Origin: Cellvibrio mixtus subsp. mixtus J3-8
Lineage (GTDB): Bacteria; Pseudomonadota; Gammaproteobacteria; Pseudomonadales; Cellvibrionaceae
DNA: 64,000 nucleotides
Direction: 5' to 3'
Assembly: GCF_000766945.1 (NCBI RefSeq)
Contig: NZ_KN266209.1
Location: 146,541-210,540, forward strand
How positions within the stretch are numbered: position 1 is the first letter of the stretch; each line of letters opens with the position of its first letter. Both the position numbers and the translations under genes were made by a program. The notes beneath the pieces were generated by a model. It did not search any database and was not told the origin of the DNA. It was given only the letters and a program-made list of their open reading frames with translations. Of the stretch, positions 44,666 to 53,909 are shown piece after piece.

Positions 44666-46786
44666 TTAAACTTGCAAATAACGATGGTTCTGACCTAACC
44701 AGCGTGCAACCAGCTGATCACATAACGCGGTGTAATCACTCATCAATAGCAGGGCGGCATCTTTCACATCAGGCAGCAAGTGGCTATCACGCTGGAGGTC
44801 AGCGATGCGAAATTGCATCTCGCCTGTCTGGCGCGTGCCCAATACTTCACCGGGTCCGCGCAACAATAAATCCTGCTCGGCAATATAAAAACCGTCGCTG
44901 CTTTCGCGCATAACCCGCAGCCGTTCACGGCTGTTTTGCGATAACGGCGAACCATAGAGCAATACACAGTGACTCGCAGCGGAGCCGCGCCCTACCCGTC
45001 CACGTAACTGATGCAACTGTGCCAACCCAAGGCGCTCGGGGTTTTCGATAATCATCAGGCTGGCATTGGGGACATCCACCCCCACTTCGATCACCGTAGT
45101 AGCTACCAGTAAATCCAGCTCATTGGCTTTAAACGCCGCCATCACCTGTTCTTTTTCCACTGGTTTTAACCGCCCGTGAATCAGCCCGATGCGCAATTGC
45201 GGCAAGGATTCCGCCAGGCTGGTTGCGGTTGCTTCGGCAGCCTGGGCTTCCAATGCTTCGGATTCCTCGATCAAGGTACACACCCAATAGGCCTGCCGCC
45301 CCTGCTCGCAGGCCAGACGCACCCGTTCAACCACCTCCTCGCGGCGCTGGTCGCTGATTACCACCGTAGTTACCGGGGTGCGGCCGGGTGGTAACTCATC
45401 AATCACTGAACAATCCAGATCGGCATAAGCACTCATTGCGAGAGTGCGGGGAATAGGGGTGGCAGTCATGATTAGCTGATGTGGCCGCAAGCTTGCGAAC
45501 TGCTGGTTTTCGCGGCTAATAGTACCTTTTTCAGATAAAGATAGGCGCTGATGCACGCCAAATCGATGTTGCTCGTCAATAACGATCAACCCCAAATTGG
45601 CAAATGCTACGGCCTCCTGGAAAAGCGCATGGGTGCCTACCACTACCTGGGCTTCGCCGTTGGCAATGGCAGCTAGCTGGGCGCGCCGTTCAGCGACTTT
45701 AAGCTTGCCGGTAAGCCAACCCACCTTGATACCCAAGGGCTCCAGCCATTTGCCGAAATTAATCCGGTGTTGTTCGGCGAGGATTTCGGTCGGCGCCATA
45801 ATCGCCGCTTGCTTGCCGCTCGATACCGCCGCCATTGCCGCCAATGCCGCCACTACCGTTTTGCCCGATCCTACATCCCCCTGGACGAGGCGCAACATCG
45901 GCACCGGCTTGGCGATATCAGCCACAATCTCCTCGACTACACGCTGTTGCGCACGGGTTAACGCAAATCCTAACCGGCTTTGGAAATCGTGCTGCAAAGC
46001 CGGATTCATATGCAAACCGGTTGCCCCGTCTGCCTGGGTTTCCCGCCGCAGCAACAATAAACTCAGGTGATGGGCCAGCAATTCCTCAAACGCCAGGCGC
46101 TGCTGATAGGGGTGTTCGCCGTCTATCAACAGCTGCACATTCGCATTGGCCGGTGGCTGGTGGAGATATTTCAGGGCATCGGACAAGGGTATCTGGTTGA
46201 GTTTACGACGCACCGGTTCAGGCAGTAATTCGCCCAAGGCATGCTTGTCCAGCCAGGTTAGCGCCTGCCGGGCAAGGCTGCGCAGGCGCGGTTGGGTCAA
46301 GCCTTCAGTCGCAGGATAAATGGGGGTAAGGGATTGATCCAGCGGCAAGGTCGCCGCTTCATCCAGATATTCATATTCCGGGTGGTACATCTCCAAACCA
46401 GAGGCACCGCGGCGAGTCTCGCCGAAAATCCGTAAGCGTGTACCGGCAACCAAGCGCTGCTTTTGAGCGTTATTGAAATGGTAGAAGCGCAAGGTGATAG
46501 TACCGGTACCATCCTGTACTTTGCACACCAGGCTGCGGCGCTTGCCAAAAACCACATCACATGCACGCACTTCCGCTTCAATTACCGCATTGAGGTTCGG
46601 CTGAAGCGCGCCGATCGGCGTGATGCGGGTACGATCCAGATAGCGCAACGGCAAATGCAATAACACATCTTGCAAGCTGAACAAGCCGATCTTCGCCAGT
46701 TTTTCAGCCAAACTGGCACCAACCCCTTTCATGGCAGTAACAGGGATTTGCTCCAGGGTTTTACCACTGGCGATACCGGCGTTCAT
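44666..46786 (-). CDS. recG: ATP-dependent DNA helicase RecG
   Basis: Branch-migration helicase that regresses stalled forks and processes Holliday junctions. It has 706 residues from ATG 46786; the longer ORF from 46855 reads into oxyR and is rejected. The wedge/OB domain spans about 1-250. Helicase motifs include GDVGSGKTVVA, DEQHRFG, MTATPIPRT and the RecG TRG region QLRGRVGRG. It starts 31 bp after oxyR ends, the oxyR-recG order I recall for Pseudomonas. Confidence 0.96.
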   Translation of the reverse strand: MNAGIASGKTLEQIPVTAMKGVGASLAEKLAKIGLFSLQDVLLHLPLRYLDRTRITPIGALQPNLNAVIEAEVRACDVVFGKRRSLVCKVQDGTGTITLRFYHFNNAQKQRLVAGTRLRIFGETRRGASGLEMYHPEYEYLDEAATLPLDQSLTPIYPATEGLTQPRLRSLARQALTWLDKHALGELLPEPVRRKLNQIPLSDALKYLHQPPANANVQLLIDGEHPYQQRLAFEELLAHHLSLLLLRRETQADGATGLHMNPALQHDFQSRLGFALTRAQQRVVEEIVADIAKPVPMLRLVQGDVGSGKTVVAALAAMAAVSSGKQAAIMAPTEILAEQHRINFGKWLEPLGIKVGWLTGKLKVAERRAQLAAIANGEAQVVVGTHALFQEAVAFANLGLIVIDEQHRFGVHQRLSLSEKGTISRENQQFASLRPHQLIMTATPIPRTLAMSAYADLDCSVIDELPPGRTPVTTVVISDQRREEVVERVRLACEQGRQAYWVCTLIEESEALEAQAAEATATSLAESLPQLRIGLIHGRLKPVEKEQVMAAFKANELDLLVATTVIEVGVDVPNASLMIIENPERLGLAQLHQLRGRVGRGSAASHCVLLYGSPLSQNSRERLRVMRESSDGFYIAEQDLLLRGPGEVLGTRQTGEMQFRIADLQRDSHLLPDVKDAALLLMSDYTALCDQLVARWLGQNHRYLQV

Positions 46787-46817
46787 GGAATTTCCAAATA
46801 CTATCGTGTAGAAACGT

Positions 46818-47726
46818 TTAGTGACGTGTGGCTTTAATCGCCTCACGCAACGCATCTATCGCCTTATGGCGAGGGAAACTTGCGCGCCATGCCAGCGCCA
46901 CAGTACGGCTGGGCGATGGCTCGGTAAACGGGCGTGTGACCAATACGTCAGAACTGTAAAGTGAACTGTCCGCCGCGGAAACCGGCAGGATAGTAAGCCC
47001 CAAACCCGATGCCACCATGTGGCGTAAAGTTTCCAGCGAACTGCCTTCGGCGGCAGTACGTACATTGTTCGCCGACTGCTCACCATGATGTTGCAGGTTA
47101 GGACAGGTAGTTAAAACCTGATCACGGAAGCAATGCCCCTCGCCCAACAACAGTAATTGCTCGCTATTTAAATCCGTAGGATTCAGCGCCTCTTTCGCAG
47201 CCAGCGGATGGTCTTTGGGCATCAACACCACGAAACGCTCTTCGTACAACACCTGGGTGACTACATCCGGCTCTTCAAATGGCAGGGCAATAATGATCAC
47301 ATCAAGTTCACCATTACGTAATTTCTTGCGCAGGTTGTGGGTATAACCTTCTTCCACATAAAGCGGCATTTTGCTGGCCTTTTGCTGTAAATGGGGAATA
47401 AACTTCGGTAACAAGTAAGGGCCAATGGTAAAAATCGCGCCAACCGACAAGGGGCTGCTGAGCTGGTCTTTACCGGCATCTGCCAGATCTTTGATCGCCG
47501 CCGTTTGTTCCAGCACCAAATTGGCTTGCGCCACGATTTGCTCACCTAAGGGTGTTGGCTGCACACGCGATTTGGTGCGCTCAAACAGCGCTACGCCCAG
47601 CTCATCCTCCAGCTTTTTCACTGCAATACTCAGGGTTGGCTGGCTGACATAACACCGGTCAGCCGCACGGCCAAAGTGTTGTTCCTGGGCGAGGGTAACT
47701 ATGTAGCGCAGTTCAGTGAGGGTCAT
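46818..47726 (-). CDS. oxyR: Hydrogen peroxide regulator OxyR
   Basis: LysR-type peroxide sensor, 302 residues. The helix-turn-helix is at 1-60 (YIVTLAQEQHFGRAADRC). The effector domain carries GHCFRDQVLTTC, two Cys separated by eight residues, matching the redox pair C199/C208 of E. coli OxyR. ATG 47726 follows GGAG and gives the standard MTLTELRY start; the 25-residue extension in the longer ORF is not supported. It leads the oxyR-recG operon and is divergent from the epimerase gene. Confidence 0.95.
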   Translation of the reverse strand: MTLTELRYIVTLAQEQHFGRAADRCYVSQPTLSIAVKKLEDELGVALFERTKSRVQPTPLGEQIVAQANLVLEQTAAIKDLADAGKDQLSSPLSVGAIFTIGPYLLPKFIPHLQQKASKMPLYVEEGYTHNLRKKLRNGELDVIIIALPFEEPDVVTQVLYEERFVVLMPKDHPLAAKEALNPTDLNSEQLLLLGEGHCFRDQVLTTCPNLQHHGEQSANNVRTAAEGSSLETLRHMVASGLGLTILPVSAADSSLYSSDVLVTRPFTEPSPSRTVALAWRASFPRHKAIDALREAIKATRH

Positions 47727-47801
47727 GGTGCGGCTCCAATAGGCAATGGGCATTAGCTTGCAAGAATAGCCTAAAACTATCAGATAAAAGGCATTTATCA
47801 A

Positions 47802-48674
47802 ATGACTAATAACCTATCTGTTCCACAAAATTTGCAATCCATGAAAAAAGTATTAATTGTCGGTTGCGGTGACATCGGCCAGCGACTGGCTCGATATCTT
47901 GAGCATGATGATTACAAAATTACCGGTATTCGTCGCAATTGCCCGCCAGATACTCTCCATATTCGTTATCGCAGTTGTGACACAAGCGATTATTCGGCAT
48001 TTAAATCTGTACTTGAAGAAGGTTTTAACATCATTGTAATAACCATGACGCCTGCTGAACGTAGCGATGCAGGATACAGGCAGGCCTACGTACAAACCTG
48101 CTGCTATCTGGTTGAAGCATTAAACGCCCTCGATCTGCAACCGGAATTGATTATTTTTGTCTCCAGCACCGCCGTTTATGCACAAGATGATGGCTCCTGG
48201 GTAGATGAAAACTCGCCAACCGCGCCAACGGGGTTTTCCGGTAAACGGCTATTGGAAGCAGAAGCTATTATCCACAATAGCGGCTTTACCAATACAGTCG
48301 TACGTTTCAGCGGGATTTATGGCCCGGGCCGCAATCGCCTTATCGAACAAGTAAAACAAGGCCGGGCATCAGCCAGTGAGCATTTCACCAATCGTATTCA
48401 TGCTGAAGATTGCGCGTGCTTCCTGGCGCATTTAATTAAACATACCGGGTCGCTGGCACCGGTTTATATCGCCACCGATTCCCATCCAACACCGATGGTG
48501 GACGTTGTTAGCTGGATAGCCGGCAAACTCGGCATCAAGGACTTTTTATCCGGGGAAGCCGTTAATGAACGGGGCAATAAGCAACTAAACAACGAGCTGA
48601 TGCGTTCAACCGGTTACAAACTTCGCTACGAAAATTTTCGCCAGGGTTATCTTGAGATGATTAATAAAAATTAA
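47802..48674 (+). CDS. NAD(P)-dependent epimerase/dehydratase-like protein (YeeZ type)
   Basis: Short-chain dehydrogenase-like Rossmann protein, up to 290 residues. GCGDIGQRLA forms the nucleotide-binding turn; SSTAVY and GFSGKRLLEAE stand where extended SDRs have the Ser and YxxxK catalytic residues, but the canonical YxxxK is not clear. The substrate is unknown. ATG 47802 has an AAAAGG site upstream; ATG 47841 would begin directly at MKKVLIVGCG and is an equally good choice. It is divergent from oxyR, so peroxide control is possible but no OxyR site was recognised. Confidence 0.72.
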   Translation: MTNNLSVPQNLQSMKKVLIVGCGDIGQRLARYLEHDDYKITGIRRNCPPDTLHIRYRSCDTSDYSAFKSVLEEGFNIIVITMTPAERSDAGYRQAYVQTCCYLVEALNALDLQPELIIFVSSTAVYAQDDGSWVDENSPTAPTGFSGKRLLEAEAIIHNSGFTNTVVRFSGIYGPGRNRLIEQVKQGRASASEHFTNRIHAEDCACFLAHLIKHTGSLAPVYIATDSHPTPMVDVVSWIAGKLGIKDFLSGEAVNERGNKQLNNELMRSTGYKLRYENFRQGYLEMINKN

Positions 48675-48681
48675 AGGCAAT

Positions 48682-48711
48682 AAAAAGCCCGGCACTATGG
48701 CCGGGCTTTTT
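48682..48711. terminator. Bidirectional terminator between epimerase and OmpA genes
   Basis: AAAAAGCCCGGC / GCCGGGCTTTTT with a 6-nt loop, placed between the two convergent stops. Confidence 0.9.
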
Positions 48712-48732
48712 AAGACTTATTGATCCCAAAAA

Positions 48733-49767
48733 TTACTTGGTTTCAGTCTTGGTCACTGCGGTAGATACTTGACCTACTACACGACGGTTTTGCTCACGAC
48801 CAGATGCGCTCGCATTATCCGCTACAGGCTTGGCTTCACCGTAACCAATTGCTTTGACGCGGTCAGCACTAATACCATACTTGGTAATCAATGCGGCTTT
48901 AACCGAGTCGGCACGGCTTTGTGACAGCTTTTGGTTATATGCATCTGAACCCTGGCTATCGGTGTGACCCTCAACAGTCACCACGGTGTCAGCGTATTGG
49001 TTCATGAAAGTAGCCAGTTTGGATACTTCGCCTTCAAATTCAGGCTTGATGATCGCTTTCGCAGTATCGAAAGTGATTTTCAGGTCGATAGATACAGTCT
49101 CTGTCAGCTTCAACGAGCAACCAACTGCATCTACTTTGTGAGTTTTTGGAGTACCAGGGCATTGGTCTTTGGAGTCCAGCACACCGTCACCGTCAGAATC
49201 TTTCTCCGGTTCAGGAGCTGGTGCCGGTGCCGCCTTGACTGGTGCCGGTGAGCCGCCAAACAGGTAGCTAATACCAGCGTTCAACGCCAGGTCGGTGTAT
49301 TCGTTGTCAAGACTGTTGAAAGCACGAACATCAGTACGGAATTCCCAATTACCGCCCAGATTGCGCTTAACACCAGCACCCAGGTTCAAAAGGGTATCGC
49401 GATGGGATTCATCGTTATCCCACTCAATTTCCTGATCACCCACACCGAACGCAACATAAGGACGCCACAAACTTTCAGTGTTGATGTGATACAACGCATC
49501 CAAACGGTATTGGGTGCCATCAGCATCTATACCACCGGTTTGGGTTTCAGTACTGTATCGGCTGGCAACTGCATCCAAGGTCCAGTTTTCATTCAGTACA
49601 AAACCAAATCCCAAACCCCAGGTATTGGCATCTTCCAGTGGTTCTTCAAAGAAAGTACGGCCAAAATCGGCGTGAACTTCGAATTTATGGTTATCAGCGC
49701 TGGCACCTGCAGAAAGTGCAGCAATAACAGCGGACAAAACTAACTTGTGTGTGTTTTTCATGGCCAT
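48733..49767 (-). CDS. OmpA/OprF-like outer-membrane protein
   Basis: A 344-residue structural porin. Signal peptide (1-24, GASA-DN), an eight-stranded beta-barrel (about 28-170), an Ala/Pro/Glu-rich hinge (APAPAPEPEKD), a TSP3-like calcium motif (DSDGDGVLDSKDQCP) with two Cys, and a C-terminal OmpA domain (about 225-335). The latter has VEGHTDSQGS and the Arg of LSQSRADSV that bind peptidoglycan. This architecture is that of OprF. The ATG has GGAG six bases upstream. Confidence 0.9.
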   Translation of the reverse strand: MAMKNTHKLVLSAVIAALSAGASADNHKFEVHADFGRTFFEEPLEDANTWGLGFGFVLNENWTLDAVASRYSTETQTGGIDADGTQYRLDALYHINTESLWRPYVAFGVGDQEIEWDNDESHRDTLLNLGAGVKRNLGGNWEFRTDVRAFNSLDNEYTDLALNAGISYLFGGSPAPVKAAPAPAPEPEKDSDGDGVLDSKDQCPGTPKTHKVDAVGCSLKLTETVSIDLKITFDTAKAIIKPEFEGEVSKLATFMNQYADTVVTVEGHTDSQGSDAYNQKLSQSRADSVKAALITKYGISADRVKAIGYGEAKPVADNASASGREQNRRVVGQVSTAVTKTETK

Positions 49768-49948
49768 TTCGGTCTCCGTTGAAAATAGCGAGGTTCCAAG
49801 AAAGCAATCTGGTTGTCTTTTAATTCAGCAGAATCACAGACTGCGAAAAATACGATCATTGATGATCAGTTAAGTTCCACCTGCTGAAATCCATTTCATG
49901 ATTATTTTCAGGTGCTTAGCTTAGCAAATTAAAGCGATATATGCCAAT

Positions 49949-50695
49949 TTACGCTGTTTTTTTGAACAACAAATCCCAAACCCCATGACCGAGTCGTTCA
50001 CCGCGTTTTTCAAATTTAGTAACCGGACGGTAATCTGGCCTAGGAGCGAAACCGGTTTCCGCGAAATCCGTCACAAAACCTGTCGCATTATTCATTACTT
50101 CCAGCATATATTCGGCATAGGGTTGCCAATCTGTCGCCATATGCAAAATGCCACCCTGTTTTAGCTTCGGGCGCAGCTTTTGGATAAAGGCAGGCTGGAC
50201 AATCCGGCGCTTATGATGCTTCTTCTTATGCCATGGATCTGGAAAGTACAACTGCAACCGATCAATACAGCCATCGGGAATACAATCTTCCAGTACATCC
50301 ATTGCATCAGCCATATATACACGCAGATTGCTTAACCCATGCTGACTGGCAGTGCTGATAAGGCGGCCAACACCAGGCGGGTGTACTTCGATGCCAATAA
50401 AATTTTTATCAGGCTCATTGATTGCCATTTCCAGCAACGAATCACCCATACCAAATCCAATTTCCAATACCAGCGGCGCCTGGCGACCAAAGACAGTTTC
50501 GGGATTAATCGCTCCCGCAAACAAACTTAAGCCCGTTGAGGGCCAATACTTATCAAAAGCATTTTTTTGTCCCAGGGTGATGCGCCCGGCACGGATTACG
50601 AAACTACGGATGGACTTGGGTTTAAATTGAGGCTTGATAAGAAAGCCTTCCTCACCGTCCTCAAGGTCGGGAGTTAATTCGGGAAGCTCAGACAT
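49949..50695 (-). CDS. trmB: tRNA (guanine-N7-)-methyltransferase TrmB
   Basis: Makes m7G46 in tRNA using S-adenosylmethionine. It has 248 residues from ATG 50695; the 40-residue leader in the longer ORF overlaps the DUF423 gene region and is rejected. SAM-binding EIGFGMGDS and the family motif FPDPWHKKKHHKRR are present. It lies 23 bp after the DUF423 gene. Confidence 0.94.
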   Translation of the reverse strand: MSELPELTPDLEDGEEGFLIKPQFKPKSIRSFVIRAGRITLGQKNAFDKYWPSTGLSLFAGAINPETVFGRQAPLVLEIGFGMGDSLLEMAINEPDKNFIGIEVHPPGVGRLISTASQHGLSNLRVYMADAMDVLEDCIPDGCIDRLQLYFPDPWHKKKHHKRRIVQPAFIQKLRPKLKQGGILHMATDWQPYAEYMLEVMNNATGFVTDFAETGFAPRPDYRPVTKFEKRGERLGHGVWDLLFKKTA

Positions 50696-50718
50696 AGAAA
50701 CCAATAATGAAGGAAATA

Positions 50719-51105
50719 TCAGGATTCGGGTTTGGTGCGCCAGCCCACAATTGCCAGCAAAGCCCAACCCACTAGAAAACACAGCCCGCCGAGCGGAGTT
50801 ATCGGCCCTAACCAACGCGGACCACCCAACGCCAACGCATACAGACTGCCACTGAACATCAGACTGCCCAGTATAAAGGCCCAGCCGCTAGCTTTTAACC
50901 CCGATGTAGAAGGTTTATACCGCAATAAGCAAGCAACGATTAGTAAAGCCAATGCATGGTACATCTGGTATTGCACACCCGTTTTCACTACATCAATCAT
51001 CCCCGGTGTTAGCATTTTTTTGAGCCCATGCGCGGCAAAAGCACCGATAACGACGGAGAAAAAGCCGCTAATTGCAGCGATTGCAATAAAAATACGCGCC
51101 ATCAC
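50719..51105 (-). CDS. DUF423 family small membrane protein
   Basis: A 128-residue inner-membrane protein with four TM helices, YgdD-like. Diagnostic features are an N-terminal GAFAAHGLKK loop and a C-terminal PLGGLCFLVGWALL helix. The function is unknown in all relatives. It is probably cotranscribed with trmB, and is separated from rpoH by a terminator. Confidence 0.85.
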   Translation of the reverse strand: MMARIFIAIAAISGFFSVVIGAFAAHGLKKMLTPGMIDVVKTGVQYQMYHALALLIVACLLRYKPSTSGLKASGWAFILGSLMFSGSLYALALGGPRWLGPITPLGGLCFLVGWALLAIVGWRTKPES

Positions 51106-51128
51106 GAATCCTCGGAAAACTCAGCAAT

Positions 51129-51156
51129 AAAAAAGCCGCGCTAGGCGCGGCTTTTT
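51129..51156 (-). terminator. Terminator of rpoH
   Basis: AAGCCGCGC / GCGCGGCTT with a 3-nt loop and A/T flanks, 21 bp past the rpoH stop. Confidence 0.9.
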
Positions 51157-51176
51157 ACGTAAACCATATACAGCTA

Positions 51177-52037
51177 TCAGGCTTCAAGCATCATGGTTTT
51201 TACTTTATTCATGGCATTTTTTTCCAACTGGCGAATACGTTCAGCAGAAACACCATATTCAGCCGCCAAATCATGCAGGGTTGCCTTATCATCATTCAAC
51301 CAACGACGCTGCAAAATCACGCGACTGCGATCATCAAGCTTTTCAAGGGCTTTTTCCAAACCATTAACGTTGGATTCTTCCCAGTTAGACTCTTCCAGAC
51401 GCAATGCCGGATCGTAACGGTTGTCTTCCAGATAATGGGCTGGCGCTACGTAACTATCATCTTCGTCATCTTCGCCTGCATCAAAGCCGGCGTCGTAAGA
51501 AGCCAGACGGCCTTCCATCTCGCGCACTTGTTTAACATCAACACCCAAATCATGCGCTACCGCCTGTGCCTCGTCATTGCTCAACCATGCGAGACGCTTT
51601 TTGGCACCGCGCAGATTAAAGAACAACTTGCGTTGTGCTTTAGTGGTAGCGATTTTTACAATACGCCAGTTACGCAGAATAAACTCGTGGATTTCGGCTT
51701 TGATCCAGTGAACGGCAAATGATACCAGGCGAACACCTTTATCAGGGTCAAAGCGTTTCACCGCTTTCATAAGACCGACATTGCCTTCCTGAACCAAATC
51801 ACCCAAGGGCAAACCATAACCATTGTAAGAACGGGCGATATGAACCACAAAACGCAAGTGTGCCATCACCAGCTTGCGCGCAGCATCAAGGTTGCCATTG
51901 TGGTGCAGGTCACGCGCCAGTTCTTGTTCCTCTTCTACAGTGAGGATGGAAAAGTTGCTAACCGCTTGAACATAGGCATTCAGGTTTGCACCAGGGGCGA
52001 GTATGCCGATAGGTTGCAGACTTGTGCTTGTGCTCAT
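51177..52037 (-). CDS. rpoH: Heat-shock sigma factor RpoH (sigma-32)
   Basis: RNA polymerase sigma factor for heat-shock promoters, 286 residues. Region 2 carries [21 protein letters not shown] and the RpoH box QRKLFFNLR at about residues 130-140; region 4 has [17 protein letters not shown] 52037 has an excellent GGAGGT site; the longer ORF is not supported. It ends the ftsY-ftsE-ftsX-rpoH cluster, as in E. coli. Confidence 0.96.
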   Translation of the reverse strand: MSTSTSLQPIGILAPGANLNAYVQAVSNFSILTVEEEQELARDLHHNGNLDAARKLVMAHLRFVVHIARSYNGYGLPLGDLVQEGNVGLMKAVKRFDPDKGVRLVSFAVHWIKAEIHEFILRNWRIVKIATTKAQRKLFFNLRGAKKRLAWLSNDEAQAVAHDLGVDVKQVREMEGRLASYDAGFDAGEDDEDDSYVAPAHYLEDNRYDPALRLEESNWEESNVNGLEKALEKLDDRSRVILQRRWLNDDKATLHDLAAEYGVSAERIRQLEKNAMNKVKTMMLEA

Positions 52038-52155
52038 GATTACCTCCAGTAACAGTGTGGCCCGAGTGTAACACCTGATTATTTGTTCCGCCAGCACCGA
52101 AAAAGTTCACTTGACGGGGATTTTGCACCACCTCACAACCCATCCACTATGGGGA

Positions 52156-53229
52156 TTAACGTGGCTGAATCAAGTAAAGATGACGCGCAACTGCAATCCA
52201 GGCTCCCAAAAGGCCCGTAATTCCCGCAATCAGGATTAACTGCAAGCTTTCGATAAAATTCAATCCTTGCAAACGAAACGTACTTTGATACAAATCAGCT
52301 AATTGTGTTACTGGCGCGGACAGCCACCAGAAACCGATCGCCAACAAAATTGCCGCTACAATTCCGCCGCCCACACCGTACCAAAGACCCGTATAAAGAA
52401 ACGGGCGGCGAACATAGGCGTCAGTCGCACCGACCAGTTTGACCACCAAAATTTCATCGCGACGGTTTTCAATCGCCATACGGATGGTATTACCGATTAC
52501 CAGCAGGACCCCCAAGGCAAGCAAGCCCGCCAGGGCCATCACAAAGCGCTCGGCAACGGTGATGAATTGATGGAGGCGTTTAACCCATAGCATGTCCAGA
52601 CGAACATCGGCCACCAAAGGGTCTGCGATGAGTGCTTGCTGGAGCGAATTGAGGACGTCGGGGGCATTACCACCAATCTTTGGTTTGATCAGAATCACCG
52701 CAGGCAAGGGATTTTCATCAAGATGATTGGCCAATTCCCCCAGACCAGAACCACGTTTGAACTCCTCCAGTGCCTGCTCTGAAGAGACGTAGGTTGCCTG
52801 GGCAACATCGGGCCGCTGTGCCCATCGGCCACGCAGATCCTGCCCCTGATTGAGTGTTACGTCTTTTTTAAGGAAGACCGAAATCTGACTGGAGTCCTGC
52901 CAGGTTTGGCCAACTTGCTGCACATTGTTAAACATCACAAATAGCGCAGCGGGAAGAGCAACGGCAATAGCAATCACCAACCAGGTCATCAGGCTTTGCA
53001 GCGGGGTTTCCAGCAGGCGCAATAAACTTTCAATGGCTGAATTGCTGTGATGGGCACTCCAGGCATCCAGCTTATCGCGCCATGAGGTTTTGCTTTGGAC
53101 GGCCCCCTGGCTTCTGGCAACTGGACGAGGGTCCGGACGCACAGGTTCGCGCACAGCACGCTCACTACGATTAACTGTCGCACCCATGCGATTCGGGCGG
53201 CGCTCGGGTTTCGGTCGTTGTGGTTTCAC
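52156..53229 (-). CDS. ftsX: Cell division protein FtsX
   Basis: Inner-membrane partner of FtsE, controlling peptidoglycan hydrolases at the septum. It has 357 residues: a basic, Arg/Pro-rich cytoplasmic N-terminus (about 1-70), TM1 near 85-105, a periplasmic loop and three C-terminal TM helices. The start is GTG at 53229, overlapping the ftsE stop by 4 bp. Confidence 0.93.
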   Translation of the reverse strand: MKPQRPKPERRPNRMGATVNRSERAVREPVRPDPRPVARSQGAVQSKTSWRDKLDAWSAHHSNSAIESLLRLLETPLQSLMTWLVIAIAVALPAALFVMFNNVQQVGQTWQDSSQISVFLKKDVTLNQGQDLRGRWAQRPDVAQATYVSSEQALEEFKRGSGLGELANHLDENPLPAVILIKPKIGGNAPDVLNSLQQALIADPLVADVRLDMLWVKRLHQFITVAERFVMALAGLLALGVLLVIGNTIRMAIENRRDEILVVKLVGATDAYVRRPFLYTGLWYGVGGGIVAAILLAIGFWWLSAPVTQLADLYQSTFRLQGLNFIESLQLILIAGITGLLGAWIAVARHLYLIQPR

Positions 53230-53900
53230 CAGAGTACCCCGTCATGTACCAGCTTGCCCTGTACCAGGCCGAGCACGCGTTTGTTCATTCGTTTGAGCAA
53301 CTCCACATCATGTGTGGCAACCATAACAGTTGTGCCAACTTCGTTGAACTGGCGGAATAACGTCATGATCTCATTGGATAATTCCGGATCGAGGTTACCG
53401 GTCGGCTCATCCGCCAGCAATAAGGTAGGCTTGTTGACAACAGCGCGGGCGATACCAACCCGCTGCTGTTCGCCACCGGAAAGCATAATGGGATTGCTGC
53501 GTTCTTTATCGAGTAGGTCGACCTTATCCAGCGCCGCACGCACACGCTTGCCGATTTCCTGGTGCGGGTAACCGGCAACCTGCAACGGCAATGCAACGTT
53601 ATCGTAAACTGTGCGATCAAATAGCAGCTGGTGATTCTGGAATACCACACCGATATTGCGACGAAAATAGGGTAATTGGCCCTTAGGCATATGAGCCAGG
53701 TGATGGCCATCCACAAAAACATTGCCGTGGGACGGCTGCTCCATCAACAAGATCATTTTCATCAGGGTGCTTTTTCCAGCACCCGAGTGGCCCGTCAGGA
53801 ACAGCATCTCCCCCGCTTCCACTTCAAAATCCACGCGCGCCAGGGCTTCATAGCCCGTATCGTAGCGCTTGCTTACATTTTCGAATCGAATCACAACCAA
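53226..53900 (-). CDS. ftsE: Cell division ATP-binding protein FtsE
   Basis: ABC-type ATPase of 224 residues. Walker A GHSGAGKST (about 38-46), signature LSGGEQQRV, Walker B LLLADEPTGNLD and H-loop THDVELL are intact. It works with FtsX. It lies 9 bp after ftsY. Confidence 0.96.
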   Translation of the reverse strand: MVVIRFENVSKRYDTGYEALARVDFEVEAGEMLFLTGHSGAGKSTLMKMILLMEQPSHGNVFVDGHHLAHMPKGQLPYFRRNIGVVFQNHQLLFDRTVYDNVALPLQVAGYPHQEIGKRVRAALDKVDLLDKERSNPIMLSGGEQQRVGIARAVVNKPTLLLADEPTGNLDPELSNEIMTLFRQFNEVGTTVMVATHDVELLKRMNKRVLGLVQGKLVHDGVLW

Positions 53901-53909
53901 TCCTGTGTG

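Noticed and set aside
46787-46855. Longer recG start
   Set aside because: The extra residues overlap oxyR and are not RecG-like; ATG 46786 fits the family.
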